The notes under the pieces: generated by a model
What the model was told of the DNA's origin: nothing
Seen by the model: only the letters and a program-made list of their open reading frames with translations
Database searches by the model: none
Part shown: positions 15,933 to 24,508 of the stretch, in pieces
Layout of the letters: each line of letters begins with the position of its first letter
How positions within the stretch are numbered: position 1 is the first letter of the stretch
Program-made: the position numbers and the translations under genes
Assembly: GCF_014649855.1 (NCBI RefSeq)
Contig: NZ_BMTV01000004.1
Coordinates: 301,195-365,194, forward strand
DNA: 64,000 bases
Origin: Streptomyces roseolus
GTDB lineage: Bacteria > Actinomycetota > Actinomycetes > Streptomycetales > Streptomycetaceae
Reading direction: 5' to 3'

Positions 15933-17348
15933 TCAGGCGCCCGCGGCGGCCGCCTTGGCGGCGTTCCTGACGGCCCCGGCGACGGCGCCCGCGACCTTGT
16001 CGTTGAAGACCGACGGGATGATGTAGTTCGGGTTCAGCTCGTCCTCGGTGACGACGTCCGCGAGGGCGCTGGCGGCGGCGAGCATCATCTCGGTGTTCAC
16101 CGTGCGGGACTGCGCGTCGAGCAGACCGCGGAAGACGCCGGGGAAGACCAGCACGTTGTTGATCTGGTTCGGGAAGTCCGAGCGGCCGGTGGCGACCACG
16201 GCGGCGGTCTGCCGGGCCGCGGCCGGGTCGACCTCCGGGTCGGGGTTCGCGAGCGCGAAGACGATGGAGTCCTCGGCCATCGCCGCCACGTCCTCGGCGC
16301 CCAGCAGGTTCGGGGCCGAGACGCCGATGAAGACGTCCGCGCCGACGACGGCCTCCTTGAGGGTGCCGGTGACGCCCTCCGGGTTGGTGTTGTCGGCGAT
16401 CCAGCGCAGCGGGGAGTCCGCCGGGGCCGCCACCAGGTCCTCGCGGTCGGCGTGCACGACGCCGTGGATGTCGGCGACCACCGCGTGCTTCACGCCCGCG
16501 GCGATCAGCAGCTTCAGGATGGCCGTGCCGGCCGCGCCGGCGCCCGACATGACGACCCGGACGTCGCCGATGCCCTTGCCGACGACCCGGAGGGCGTTGG
16601 TGAGGGCGGCGAGGACGACGATGGCGGTGCCGTGCTGGTCGTCGTGGAAGACCGGGATGTCGAGGGCCTCACGGAGTCGGGCCTCGATCTCGAAGCAGCG
16701 CGGCGCGGAGATGTCCTCCAGGTTGATGCCGGCGAAGCCGGGGGCGATGGCCTTGACGATCGCCACGATCTCGTCGGTGTCCTGGGTGTCCAGGCAGATC
16801 GGCCAGGCGTCGATGTCGGCGAAGCGCTTGAAGAGGGCGGCCTTGCCCTCCATGACCGGCATGGCGGCCATCGGGCCGATGTTGCCGAGGCCGAGGACGG
16901 CGGAGCCGTCGGTGACGACCGCGACGGTGTTGCGCTTGATGGTGAGGCGGCGGGCGTCCTCGGGGTTCTCGGCGATCGCCATGCACACGCGGGCGACGCC
17001 CGGGGTGTAGATCATGGACAGGTCGTCACGGTTGCGGATGGGGTGCTTGGACGCCATCTCGATCTTGCCGCCGAGGTGCATCAGGAACGTACGGTCCGAG
17101 ACCTTGCCGAGGACGACGCCCTCGATGTCCCGCAGCCGCTCGACGATCTCGTCGGCGTGCGCGGTGGAGGTCGCGGCGACGGTGACGTCGATCCGGAGCT
17201 TCTCGTGACCCGAGGCGGTGACGTCGAGGCCGGTGACGGACCCTCCGTGGGACTCGACCGCCGCCGTGAGCTGCGAGACCGCGGTGCCGCTCGCGGGCAC
17301 CTCCAGCCGGACCGTCATCGAGTACGAGACGCTGGGCGCCGTTGCCAT
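15933..17348 (-). CDS. Malic enzyme with N-terminal ACT domain
   Basis: 471 residues from ATG 17348. Residues ~1-85 look like an ACT-type regulatory domain (YSMTVRLEVPASG, IVERLRDIEGV). Next comes the malic N-terminal domain (YTPGVARVC, TDGSAVLGLGNIGP) with the catalytic Lys in VMEGKAALFKRF, metal ligands in INLEDISAP, and PVFHDDQHGTA. The NAD(P) domain contains GAGAAG and ends with the NPDPE and FPNQINNVLVFPG motifs. It decarboxylates malate to pyruvate. I recall the S. coelicolor orthologue as NAD-dependent, but the cofactor cannot be told from this reading. A palindrome and a small RNA candidate lie upstream. Confidence 0.93.
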   Translation of the reverse strand: MATAPSVSYSMTVRLEVPASGTAVSQLTAAVESHGGSVTGLDVTASGHEKLRIDVTVAATSTAHADEIVERLRDIEGVVLGKVSDRTFLMHLGGKIEMASKHPIRNRDDLSMIYTPGVARVCMAIAENPEDARRLTIKRNTVAVVTDGSAVLGLGNIGPMAAMPVMEGKAALFKRFADIDAWPICLDTQDTDEIVAIVKAIAPGFAGINLEDISAPRCFEIEARLREALDIPVFHDDQHGTAIVVLAALTNALRVVGKGIGDVRVVMSGAGAAGTAILKLLIAAGVKHAVVADIHGVVHADREDLVAAPADSPLRWIADNTNPEGVTGTLKEAVVGADVFIGVSAPNLLGAEDVAAMAEDSIVFALANPDPEVDPAAARQTAAVVATGRSDFPNQINNVLVFPGVFRGLLDAQSRTVNTEMMLAAASALADVVTEDELNPNYIIPSVFNDKVAGAVAGAVRNAAKAAAAGA

Positions 17349-17513
17349 GGCCGGATTCCTCTGCTTTCCCTAGCTTCGTTGCTACGCCGCCCCGGCTTGG
17401 TTGCCCTGACGGCGCCCTCCGATCGTCGCACCTACCCGCCGGTAGCAGGTAATGCGGTCATTTTGTTTTCGGAAAGTAGTTTCCACCATACGAGAGTTTC
17501 CCGGGCAACAGAA
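17349..17513 (-). other. Malic enzyme upstream region with GGAAA-N4-TTTCC palindrome
   Basis: This 165-base leader/promoter stretch is AT-rich for this genome around 17455-17490. GGAAAGTAGTTTCC at 17471-17484 is a perfect 5-bp palindrome with a 4-base centre and is a plausible operator. No clear -35/-10 pair was identified. Confidence 0.35.
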
Positions 17514-17547
17514 GGGGCCCCGGTCGTCGGAAGACGACCGGGGCCCC
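17514..17547 (-). terminator. Terminator of the RNA candidate / HelD-like gene
   Basis: A 15-bp perfect stem (17514-17528 with 17533-17547) with a GGAA loop on the plus strand is followed by TTCTGTT on the minus strand. It ends any minus-strand transcript arriving from the HelD-like gene or from the internal promoter. Confidence 0.8.
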
Positions 17548-17658
17548 AACTTCGTATGTATGTCTAAGTGACACCGACCCGCCATGCTCGCCTCGCGGCA
17601 AGTGGTCCCTCTGAGGGACGAAGGTTGGGCCCGGGGGCTTGGATCGAGCCGGTGTCAC
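17514..17658 (-). ncRNA. Candidate structured small RNA between malic enzyme and HelD-like gene
   Basis: On the minus strand GTGACACCG (17650-17658) pairs perfectly with CGGTGTCAC (17568-17576), closing a domain of about 90 nt. Inside are a perfect 7-bp hairpin GTCCCTC-A-GAGGGAC (17605-17619), a GGCT/AGCC hairpin (17636-17650) and a GCC/GGC element. The transcript would end at a 15-bp GC stem with a 4-base loop (17514-17547). A TAGCCT -10 lies five bases upstream of the helix. Its 5' end thus starts with the closing helix, as in many stable RNAs. It does not match the tmRNA, SRP RNA, RNase P or common riboswitch consensus that I know. Some S. coelicolor small RNAs are named after neighbouring genes, and whether this is one of them was not checked. 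Confidence 0.55.
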
Positions 17659-17662
17659 GACC

Positions 17663-17668
17663 AGGCTA
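17663..17668 (-). promoter_or_regulatory. -10 element of the RNA candidate
   Basis: TAGCCT on the minus strand fits TAnnnT and sits five bases before the closing helix of the RNA. No good -35 is seen, so the call rests on position. Confidence 0.35.
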
Positions 17669-17737
17669 ACAAACCCGCCCCGAAGGTGATTCCCCCGGCG
17701 CGTGTTGACCGGAAATCACCCCCGGAGAGCCCTGGCC

Positions 17738-20017
17738 TCAGTCCCGCAGGAGGTCCGGGACACCGGCCTCGTCCGGCAGGTCCCGCTCGCCCGAGAGCAC
17801 CGTCAGCGCCTGTGTCGAACGGGTGAGGGCCACGTACAGGACGCGCAGGCCGGCCGGGGACTCGTCGGCGATCTCGGCCGGGGAGACGACGAGGGTGGCG
17901 TCGTACTCCAGGCCCTTCGCCTCCAGCGAGCCGAGCGCGACCACCCGGTCGCCCAGGCCGTCGAGCCAGCGGGCGGCCTGCGCGCGCCGGTCCATGGCCA
18001 CGACCACGCCGACCGTGCCCTCCACCTCGGCGAGCAGCCGCTCCGCCTCGGACCGTACGGCTCCGGCCAGGTCGCCGCCCGCGCCGACCGCGACGAAACG
18101 GGGCTCGACGCCGGTCGAGCGGACCGCCCTCGGCGACTCCTTGCCCGGCATCGCGAGGGCGAGGACCTTGGCGGCCAGCTCGGCGATCTCCGCCGGGTTG
18201 CGGTAGTTCACCGTCAGCTCGAAGCGCCGGCGCGGCCGGGAGCCCAGCGCCTCGTCGCGGGCGGCGGCCGCCTCGTCCGGGTCGGACCAGGACGACTGGG
18301 CCGGGTCGCCGACGACCGTCCAGGTCGCGTGCCGGCCCCGGCGGCCGACCATCCGCCACTGCATGGGCGTCAGGTCCTGCGCCTCGTCGACGATGACGTG
18401 GGCGTACTCGGTGCGCTCGGCGGCCAGCCGCTCGGCCCGCTCCCGCTGGGTCTCCTCGCGCACCGGCATCAGCTCCTCCAGACCGGTGAGCTGGTCCAGC
18501 GGGTCGTACTCCCGCTTCCGCTTCGGCCGGGCGGGGGCGCCCAGCAGGGTGTGCAGCTCGTCGAGGAGGGCCACGTCGTGGACGGAGAGCCCCGGACGGC
18601 GCAGCGAGCGGGCGACCCGGCGGACCTCCCCCGGGTTGAGGATCCGGCGGGCCCAGCGGCCGAGCCGCTTCTCGTCGGCCATGGCGTCGAGGACCTGGCG
18701 CGGGGCCAGCTCCGGCCACCAGGCGTCGAGGAAGCCGAGGAAGGCGTCCTCGGTGGAGACGTCCTCGTCGAAGGAGGAGCGCAGCTCGGCGGCGAGCTCG
18801 GGGTCGCTGTGCCGGCCCGCGGCGCCCGAGCGGGCGTACAGGGCGTCCAGGAGGAGCCGGCGGGCACGGGGCCGCAGCAGGTTGACGGGAGCGGTGCCGG
18901 AGAGCACGTTCTGCCGGATCCGCCGCAGCTCGGCCTCCTCCAGTTCGAGGCGGCGGCCGAAGGCGACGACCCGGAGGAGCTTCGGCGAGTCGGGCCGGTC
19001 CAGGGCGCCGCGGGCCGCCTTGCGGAGCACGGCGAGCATCCGCGAGGAGCCCTTGATCCGGGAGACGGCGGGCTCGTCGTACGCGTCGGCCTCGGCCCCG
19101 TCGACCAGGTTCCCCAGCGCCCGGATGGCGACCTGCCCCTCCTCGCCGAGGGAGGGCAGCACGCCCTCGGTGTACGAGACGAGCAGCGGCGTCGGGGAGA
19201 CGATGAGGATGCCGCCGGCGTACCGCCTGCGGTCCTGGTAGAGCAGGTACGCGGCCCGGTGCAGCGCCACGGCCGTCTTCCCCGTGCCCGGCCCGCCCTC
19301 CACGTACGTGACGGAGGCGGCGGGCGCGCGGATGACGAGGTCCTGCTCGGCCTGGATCGACGAGACGATGTCCCGCATGGTGTGCGAGCGGGCCTGCCCG
19401 AGGGCGGCCATCAGCGCGCCGTCGCCGATGACGGGCAGCTCGGCGCCGCCGAGGCTCGCCCTCAGCTCCGGACGCATCAGGTCGTCCTCGACGCCGAGGA
19501 CCCGGCGGCCCTTCGACCGGATGACCCGGCGGCGGACGACCCGGCCCGGCTCCACGGGCGTCGACCGGTAGAAGGGCGCGGCGGCGGGGGCGCGCCAGTC
19601 GATGACGAGCGGGGAGTAGTCGGCGTCGAGGACGCCGATGCGGCCGATGTGCAGGGTCTCGCGGATGTCGGCGGTGTTGTCGGCCCGGACGGCGTCGTCG
19701 GCCGGCTCGACGGACGTGTACGCCCCGTCGGGCCCCTTGATCCCGTCCTTCCCCTCCAGCAGGTCGATCCGCCCGAACAGGAAGTCCTCGAACTCGTTGT
19801 TGAGCCGGTTCAGGTGGACCCCGGCGCGGAAGACCTGGGCGTCGCGCTCGGCGAGCGCGCCGGGCGTGCCGACGTGCCCCTTCTGCGCGGCGTCGTTCAT
19901 CAGGAACTCCGCCTCGTGGATCTTCTCCTCCAGGCGGCGGTAGACCTGGTCCAGATGTTCCTGCTCGACGCCGATCTCACGGTCTCTGACCGTGTCGACG
20001 GCTTCCTGCGCGGCCAC
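17738..20017 (-). CDS. HelD-like superfamily 1 ATPase (RNA polymerase recycling factor candidate)
   Basis: 759 residues from ATG 20017. A coiled-coil-like N-terminal arm (residues ~10-75) precedes the helicase core. The core has Walker A GGPGTGKT at 241-248, the DEAQD box in HVIVDEAQD, QSSWSD, NYRNPAEI and the C-terminal motif LYVALTRSTQ. The overall plan of N-terminal arm, split 1A domain and short 2A domain is that of HelD, which removes RNA polymerase from stalled or nucleic-acid-bound states, rather than of UvrD or Rep. Related HelR proteins protect polymerase from rifamycins. No rifamycin-associated element was seen upstream. From memory the S. coelicolor counterpart is SCO2952. Confidence 0.85.
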   Translation of the reverse strand: MAAQEAVDTVRDREIGVEQEHLDQVYRRLEEKIHEAEFLMNDAAQKGHVGTPGALAERDAQVFRAGVHLNRLNNEFEDFLFGRIDLLEGKDGIKGPDGAYTSVEPADDAVRADNTADIRETLHIGRIGVLDADYSPLVIDWRAPAAAPFYRSTPVEPGRVVRRRVIRSKGRRVLGVEDDLMRPELRASLGGAELPVIGDGALMAALGQARSHTMRDIVSSIQAEQDLVIRAPAASVTYVEGGPGTGKTAVALHRAAYLLYQDRRRYAGGILIVSPTPLLVSYTEGVLPSLGEEGQVAIRALGNLVDGAEADAYDEPAVSRIKGSSRMLAVLRKAARGALDRPDSPKLLRVVAFGRRLELEEAELRRIRQNVLSGTAPVNLLRPRARRLLLDALYARSGAAGRHSDPELAAELRSSFDEDVSTEDAFLGFLDAWWPELAPRQVLDAMADEKRLGRWARRILNPGEVRRVARSLRRPGLSVHDVALLDELHTLLGAPARPKRKREYDPLDQLTGLEELMPVREETQRERAERLAAERTEYAHVIVDEAQDLTPMQWRMVGRRGRHATWTVVGDPAQSSWSDPDEAAAARDEALGSRPRRRFELTVNYRNPAEIAELAAKVLALAMPGKESPRAVRSTGVEPRFVAVGAGGDLAGAVRSEAERLLAEVEGTVGVVVAMDRRAQAARWLDGLGDRVVALGSLEAKGLEYDATLVVSPAEIADESPAGLRVLYVALTRSTQALTVLSGERDLPDEAGVPDLLRD

Positions 20018-20079
20018 TAAGGCCCCCTTCTGACGTGCACTGGGCAGCCGTCAAAGGTACGCCACCGGTGGCCGTCGTG

Positions 20080-20598
20080 TCAGGCGAGGGGCGGCGGCCG
20101 ATCGTGCAGGATCCGCTGGAAGAGGAAGTGGTCGCGCCACTCCCCCGCGATGTGCAGGTACCGGGGCGCGTGCCCGATCCGCTCGAACCCCGCCCTGGCG
20201 AGGACGCGCTGCGAGGCGTGGTTGTCGAGCAGGGTGGACGCCTCGATCCGGTGCAGGCCGAGCTCGTCGCGCGAGGCCCGCAGCACCTCGTCGACGAGCG
20301 CGCCGGCGATGCCGCGGCCGGTGCGCCCGCCGTCCACCCAGTACCCGAGCGAGGCGCTCCTGAAGGGTCCCCACACGATCCCGGACAGGATCGCGGCCCC
20401 CACGATCCGCTCCCCCTCCCACGCGAACCACCGCCGCCCGCCGTCGGCCAGCCGCTCGGCCTGCGCCTCGGCGGTGTAGTACCGCTCGGGCCGGTACGGC
20501 TCGGTGGCCCGCATGTGCCCCCGATTCCGCGCGAGCGCCTCCGCGAGCGCCTCGGCGTCCTCCGCCCGGGCCTTCCGAACCCCTACCGAAACGTCCAT
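20080..20598 (-). CDS. GNAT family N-acetyltransferase, RimJ/RimL-like
   Basis: 172 residues from ATG 20598. The acetyl-CoA-binding segment is WVDGGRTGRGIAGALVDEVL (R/QxxGxG/A pattern), preceded by an AAILSG strand and followed by IEASTLLDNHASQRVLARAGF, the standard GNAT C-terminal motif. The closest subgroup is RimJ/RimL/YdaF, acting on protein N-termini or small amines. The substrate is unknown. It lies alone between nnaR and the HelD-like gene. Confidence 0.88.
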   Translation of the reverse strand: MDVSVGVRKARAEDAEALAEALARNRGHMRATEPYRPERYYTAEAQAERLADGGRRWFAWEGERIVGAAILSGIVWGPFRSASLGYWVDGGRTGRGIAGALVDEVLRASRDELGLHRIEASTLLDNHASQRVLARAGFERIGHAPRYLHIAGEWRDHFLFQRILHDRPPPLA

Positions 20599-20663
20599 GC
20601 GAGCAACCTACTCCGCCCACGCGGGGCCGCGGGACGGGACGCCGTCCCGCGGGACGCGGTGCG

Positions 20664-21824
20664 TCACGACGTCGGGTCCACCGAGAGGCGGTAGCCGCGT
20701 TTGACGACGGTCTGGATGAGCTTGGGCGTGCCCAGGGAGGCCCGGAGCCGGGCCATCGCCGTCTCGACGGCGTGCTCGTCCCGCCCGGCCCCCGGCAGCG
20801 CCCGCAGCAGGTCCGCCCGCGAGACGACCCAGCCCGGCCGGCGGGCCAGCAGCCCGAGGAGGGCCATGCCGGCCGGCGGCACGGGCCGCAGCGCCCCGTC
20901 GACGAGCACCGCGTGCCCCCGGATCTCGACGCGGTGCCCGGCGACCGGCAGCACCCGCGCCCGCGCGGGCAGCTCCGTGCAGAGGAGCTGGACGAGCGGC
21001 CCGAGCCGGAAGCGTTCGGGCTGGTGCGTGGGAATGCCCTCGGCCTGCAGCGGCAGCGCCGTCACGGGCCCCACGCACATCGCCGGCACCTCGTGCCGCA
21101 GCGCCTCCACGAGCCGCTCCCGCACCCCCCGCTCCGCGGCCCGCGCGAGGAGCGAGGCCGCCGCCGGCGCGCTGGTGAAGGCGACCGCGTCGACGGAGCC
21201 GGAGAGCACCGCGTCGAGGAGCCGGTCGAGCGGCCCGAGGTCCTCCGGCGGCATCCAGCGGTAGACGGGCACGCCCACGACCGACGCCCCGGCCGCAGTG
21301 AGCGACTCGACGAAGCCGGGGAGGGGTTCGCCGTGGAGCTGGACGGCGATCCGCCGCCCGTCGACGCCTTCGGCGAGGAGCCGGTCGAGGACCTCCGCCA
21401 TGGACTCGGACGAGGGCGACCAGGACTCGGTGAGCCCGGCGGCCCGCACCGCGCCCTTGACCTTGGGCCCGCGGGCGAGGAGTTCGACCCCGCGCAGCGC
21501 GTCGAGGAGCTCGGAGCCGTACCCCCAGCCCTCCGCCGCCTCGACCCAGCCGCGGAAGCCGATCGCGGTGGTGGCGACGACGACGTCCGGCGTGTCGCCG
21601 ATGATGTCCTTGGTGGCGGCGAGGAGTTCGGTGTCGTCGGCGAGGGGGACGATCCGCAGGGCGGGGCCGTGCACGACGGCCGCGCCGCGCCGGCGCAGCA
21701 GGGCGATGAGTTCGTCCGCGCGCCGGGCCGCGGTGACGCCGACCGTGAAACCGGCCAGGGGTCCGTGTTCGTGCTGGTCCATGGGCATCGAGAGTGGCGC
21801 GGACGCGTGACAGTCGGGGTTCAC
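20664..21824 (-). CDS. nnaR: Nitrate/nitrite assimilation regulator NnaR (uroporphyrinogen-III synthase-like + winged helix)
   Basis: 386 residues from GTG 21824, chosen for the AGGAAA site before it. A GTG at 21860 and ATGs at 21788/21782 are alternatives. Residues ~25-270 form a HemD-like uroporphyrinogen-III synthase fold (GFTVGVTAARR, VVATTAIGFRG, DAVAFTSAPAAASLL). Residues ~295-385 form an OmpR-type winged helix (LLGLLARRPGWVVSRADLL, VETAMARLRASLG, TVVKRGYRL). This fusion matches the S. coelicolor protein described as NnaR, a GlnR target acting on nitrate/nitrite genes. It directly follows narK with a gap of about 40 bases, which supports that role. Confidence 0.85.
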   Translation of the reverse strand: MNPDCHASAPLSMPMDQHEHGPLAGFTVGVTAARRADELIALLRRRGAAVVHGPALRIVPLADDTELLAATKDIIGDTPDVVVATTAIGFRGWVEAAEGWGYGSELLDALRGVELLARGPKVKGAVRAAGLTESWSPSSESMAEVLDRLLAEGVDGRRIAVQLHGEPLPGFVESLTAAGASVVGVPVYRWMPPEDLGPLDRLLDAVLSGSVDAVAFTSAPAAASLLARAAERGVRERLVEALRHEVPAMCVGPVTALPLQAEGIPTHQPERFRLGPLVQLLCTELPARARVLPVAGHRVEIRGHAVLVDGALRPVPPAGMALLGLLARRPGWVVSRADLLRALPGAGRDEHAVETAMARLRASLGTPKLIQTVVKRGYRLSVDPTS

Positions 21825-21866
21825 GCGTATTTCCTGGCCGTTACGGTACGCGCCCTGCACCTCGGC

Positions 21867-23222
21867 TCACACCTTCGCGTATCCGGGCCGGGTCTCCGGC
21901 TCCTCGGCGGACTCGGCGGTGTCGGGGACGACGGGCGGGCGCCGAAGGTATACCGCCCAGGTGACGGCCATGCAGGCGGCGTAGAAGGCGAGGAAGGCGA
22001 CGAAGGCGCCGGTGCCGCTGCCGACGGTCTGGAAGGACTGCCGGAAGGCGAGGTTGATGCCGAGGCCGCCGAGGCCGCCGATGGCCCCGATGAGGCCCAT
22101 GGAGGCGCCGGAGAGCCGCCGTCCGTACGCCTCCGCGGTCTCGCCGGCGAGGCCCTTGCGGTGCCCCTGGGCGAGGAAGATCGCCGGGATCATCTTGAAG
22201 GTGGAGCCGTTGCCGAGGCCGCTGAGGACGAAGAGGGCGATGAAGCCGACGAGGAAGACGGCGAGCGACTCGATGACGGAGGCCCAGATGACGATGCCGG
22301 TCGCGGCGGACATCGCCGCGAAGGTGGCGAGGGTGATGCGGGCGCCGCCGTGCCTGTCGGCGAGGGAGCCGCCGAAGGGGCGGATGAGGGAGCCGAGCAG
22401 GGGGCCGATGAAGGTGAGCGAGGCCGCCTGGAGCGGCGTGCGGCCGAACTGGGTCTGGAGGACGAGGCCGAAGGCGAAGCTGTAGCCGATGAAGGAGCCG
22501 AAGGTCCCGATGTACAGGAAGGCCATGATCCAGGTGTGGCGGGCCCGGACGGCCTCGCGGAAGGCTCCGGTGTCGTTCTTCACGGGCGTGAGGTTGTCCA
22601 TGAAGAGCGCGGAGCAGACGGCGGCGACGATGATCAGCGGCAGGTAGACGCCGAGGACGATCCTGGGGTGCAGGGCGCCGGCGGTGCCGATGACGAGGAG
22701 GCCGACGAGCTGGACGACGGGGACGCCGATGTTGCCGCCGCCCGCGTTGAGGCCGAGCGCCCAGCCCTTCTTCCGGAGCGGGAAGAAGGCGTTGATGTTG
22801 GTCATGGAGGAGGCGAAGTTGCCGCCGCCGACGCCGGTGAGCACCGCCACCAGGACGAAGGTGGAGTAGGAGGTGCCCGGTTCCATCACGGCGTAGGCGA
22901 AGCCGGTCGGCAGGAGGAGCAGCAGGGCGCTGAAGACCGTCCAGTTGCGTCCGCCGAAGCGGGCGACGACGAAGGTGTACGGGATGCGGATCAGCGCGCC
23001 GACGAAGGTCGCGGTGCCGATGAGGAAGAACTTGCCGGCGGCGTCGACGCCGTACTCCGGCCCCATGAAGAGGACCATCACCGACCACAGGCTCCAGACG
23101 GAGAAGCCGATGTGCTCGGAGAGGACGGAGAAGGCGAGGTTGCGCTTGGCGATCCGCTCGCCCTTCTCCCGCCAGAAGGCCTCGTCCTCGGGTTCCCAGA
23201 CGTCGATCCAGCGCCCGCCCAT
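21867..23222 (-). CDS. narK: Nitrate/nitrite transporter NarK family (MFS)
   Basis: 451 residues from ATG 23222, which has a clear GGAGGTG site. An extension to 23267 lacks one. Twelve membrane helices are predicted. The two nitrate signatures of the family are recognisable: GVGGGNFASSMTNINAFFP in the fifth helix and GAIGGLGGLGINLAF in the eleventh. It moves nitrate in or nitrite out across the membrane. It is co-directional with and upstream of nnaR, and the pair is probably one transcript under nitrogen control. Confidence 0.92.
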   Translation of the reverse strand: MGGRWIDVWEPEDEAFWREKGERIAKRNLAFSVLSEHIGFSVWSLWSVMVLFMGPEYGVDAAGKFFLIGTATFVGALIRIPYTFVVARFGGRNWTVFSALLLLLPTGFAYAVMEPGTSYSTFVLVAVLTGVGGGNFASSMTNINAFFPLRKKGWALGLNAGGGNIGVPVVQLVGLLVIGTAGALHPRIVLGVYLPLIIVAAVCSALFMDNLTPVKNDTGAFREAVRARHTWIMAFLYIGTFGSFIGYSFAFGLVLQTQFGRTPLQAASLTFIGPLLGSLIRPFGGSLADRHGGARITLATFAAMSAATGIVIWASVIESLAVFLVGFIALFVLSGLGNGSTFKMIPAIFLAQGHRKGLAGETAEAYGRRLSGASMGLIGAIGGLGGLGINLAFRQSFQTVGSGTGAFVAFLAFYAACMAVTWAVYLRRPPVVPDTAESAEEPETRPGYAKV

Positions 23223-23270
23223 CTCGCACCTCCACCGTGTCGGATCCGGTCTCGGATCCTGGTGCATCCG

Positions 23271-23312
23271 ACGCTAGGGAGGGCGCGTTTCAGGACAGTG
23301 CCGTGAGGTGAC
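23271..23312 (-). promoter_or_regulatory. Possible narK promoter with GlnR-like half sites
   Basis: TAGCGT (23271-23276) fits a -10 box. Upstream GAAAC (23287-23291) and GTCAC (23308-23312) resemble GlnR half sites, although their spacing is not canonical. No good -35 is present, which is common for activated promoters. The call leans on knowledge that nitrate genes are GlnR targets in Streptomyces. Confidence 0.3.
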
Positions 23313-23455
23313 GGCGGCGGAACCTTGCTCTCACCCGGACGGGGCGGTCCGTGTGAGCGGGACCGGAGGCACGCCCGGCACTCCCGTTTTTCGGCTCGGT
23401 TCGCCTCCGGGGCGCCACAGCCGGGCTCACGGCCCTTCGGCTCGCTCGCCGGGGC

Positions 23456-24433
23456 TCATCGGGCGCCCGGCAGCCCCGGCTCCCCCTCCGGCAGCCAGGA
23501 GTCGGCCGGCCGGTCGTGCCAGCCCTCGCGCTCCGCCAGTTCGGCGACGGCCTCGTGGAGGGCGTCGAGGGCGGGGTGGCGCAGGCCCTTGCGCCAGACG
23601 AGGCTGACGGGTGAGAGCGGGACGGGGTCGACGAGGGGGCGGAGGACGCAGCCGGGCAGGGGCGGGAAGCCGACGACGGCGAGGACCGGGTGCCGGTGCT
23701 TGGCCATGATCCGCTGGAACTCCTCCTGTCCGACGGCGAGCGGTGCGGGCGGCGCGAGGTGGATGCCGCGGCCGGCGAAGAGCCGGGTGGCGAGGTCGGT
23801 CCACTCGGGGGTGCGGTCGTTCCCGGCGCCGGCGTAGAGGCGTTCGCCGGCGAGCCGGCCGAGCGGCACCTCGGGGAGGGCGGCGAGCGGATGGTCCTCG
23901 GGCAGCAGCACGGCCATCGGCTCGTACCGGACGAACCGCGCGTCGAGGCCGGCGCGCAGCCGGGGCGCGAGCCCGCCGTACCGGCCGAAGGAGGCGTCGA
24001 GCCGGCCGGCCAGGATCTCCCGCACGGCGCCGGTGAGCCCGGACTCGAAGCGGGCCATCAGCTCCTGTTCGGGGGCGAGTTCGCGGGCCCGGCGCAGGAT
24101 GCGGTCCTGGACGAGGCCGGGCGAGTTCAGGTCGACGAGGAGGGGGCGGGCCCCGGCCCGGAAGGCGTCGCGGAGCGCGTCGTGGGCGTCGAGGACCCGG
24201 CGGGCGTACGGAAGGAGCCGCTCGCCGTCCGGGGTGAGCGCGACCTGCCGGGTGGTCCGGACGAACAGCTGGGCGCCGACCTCCCGCTCCAGGCGCCGGA
24301 CGTCCCGGCTGAGCGCCTGCTGGGCCACGAAGAGCCGGCCGGCGGCCCGGGTGAAGTGGAGCTCCTCGGCGACGGCGGTGAAGGCGCGCAGCAGCCGGGG
24401 TTCGATGTCGTAGGGTGTGGCCACCCGCCGCAT
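23456..24433 (-). CDS. LysR family transcriptional regulator
   Basis: 325 residues from ATG 24433. The N-terminal winged helix is canonical (LLRAFTAVAEELHFTRAAGRL, ALSRDVRRLEREVGAQLFVRT), followed by a linker helix and a two-lobed effector domain (residues ~95-300) of the LysR substrate-binding type. It is divergent from an MFS exporter gene 75 bases away, the classic arrangement for a LysR regulator controlling its neighbour. The effector cannot be predicted. Confidence 0.92.
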   Translation of the reverse strand: MRRVATPYDIEPRLLRAFTAVAEELHFTRAAGRLFVAQQALSRDVRRLEREVGAQLFVRTTRQVALTPDGERLLPYARRVLDAHDALRDAFRAGARPLLVDLNSPGLVQDRILRRARELAPEQELMARFESGLTGAVREILAGRLDASFGRYGGLAPRLRAGLDARFVRYEPMAVLLPEDHPLAALPEVPLGRLAGERLYAGAGNDRTPEWTDLATRLFAGRGIHLAPPAPLAVGQEEFQRIMAKHRHPVLAVVGFPPLPGCVLRPLVDPVPLSPVSLVWRKGLRHPALDALHEAVAELAEREGWHDRPADSWLPEGEPGLPGAR

Positions 24434-24437
24434 TCAA

Positions 24438-24474
24438 CAACACGGGTGCGTGAATCGCGACCCGATGGGTGTTG
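24438..24474. promoter_or_regulatory. Inverted repeat in the LysR/MFS divergent region
   Basis: CAACAC (24438-24443) and GTGTTG (24469-24474) form a perfect 6-bp inverted repeat separated by 25 bases between the divergent starts. This is a plausible binding site for the LysR protein. Confidence 0.4.
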
Positions 24475-24508
24475 GACGGTCCGGGCGGTCGGGCCGGAGC
24501 CTTGGTCC

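Noticed and set aside
17514..17658. Assignment of the RNA candidate to SRP RNA, 6C RNA, 6S RNA or a known riboswitch
   Set aside because: It lacks the GGAA-tetraloop SRP core, the paired C6 hairpins of 6C RNA, and consensus boxes of cobalamin, FMN, SAM, glycine or ydaO-type riboswitches as far as I can recall.
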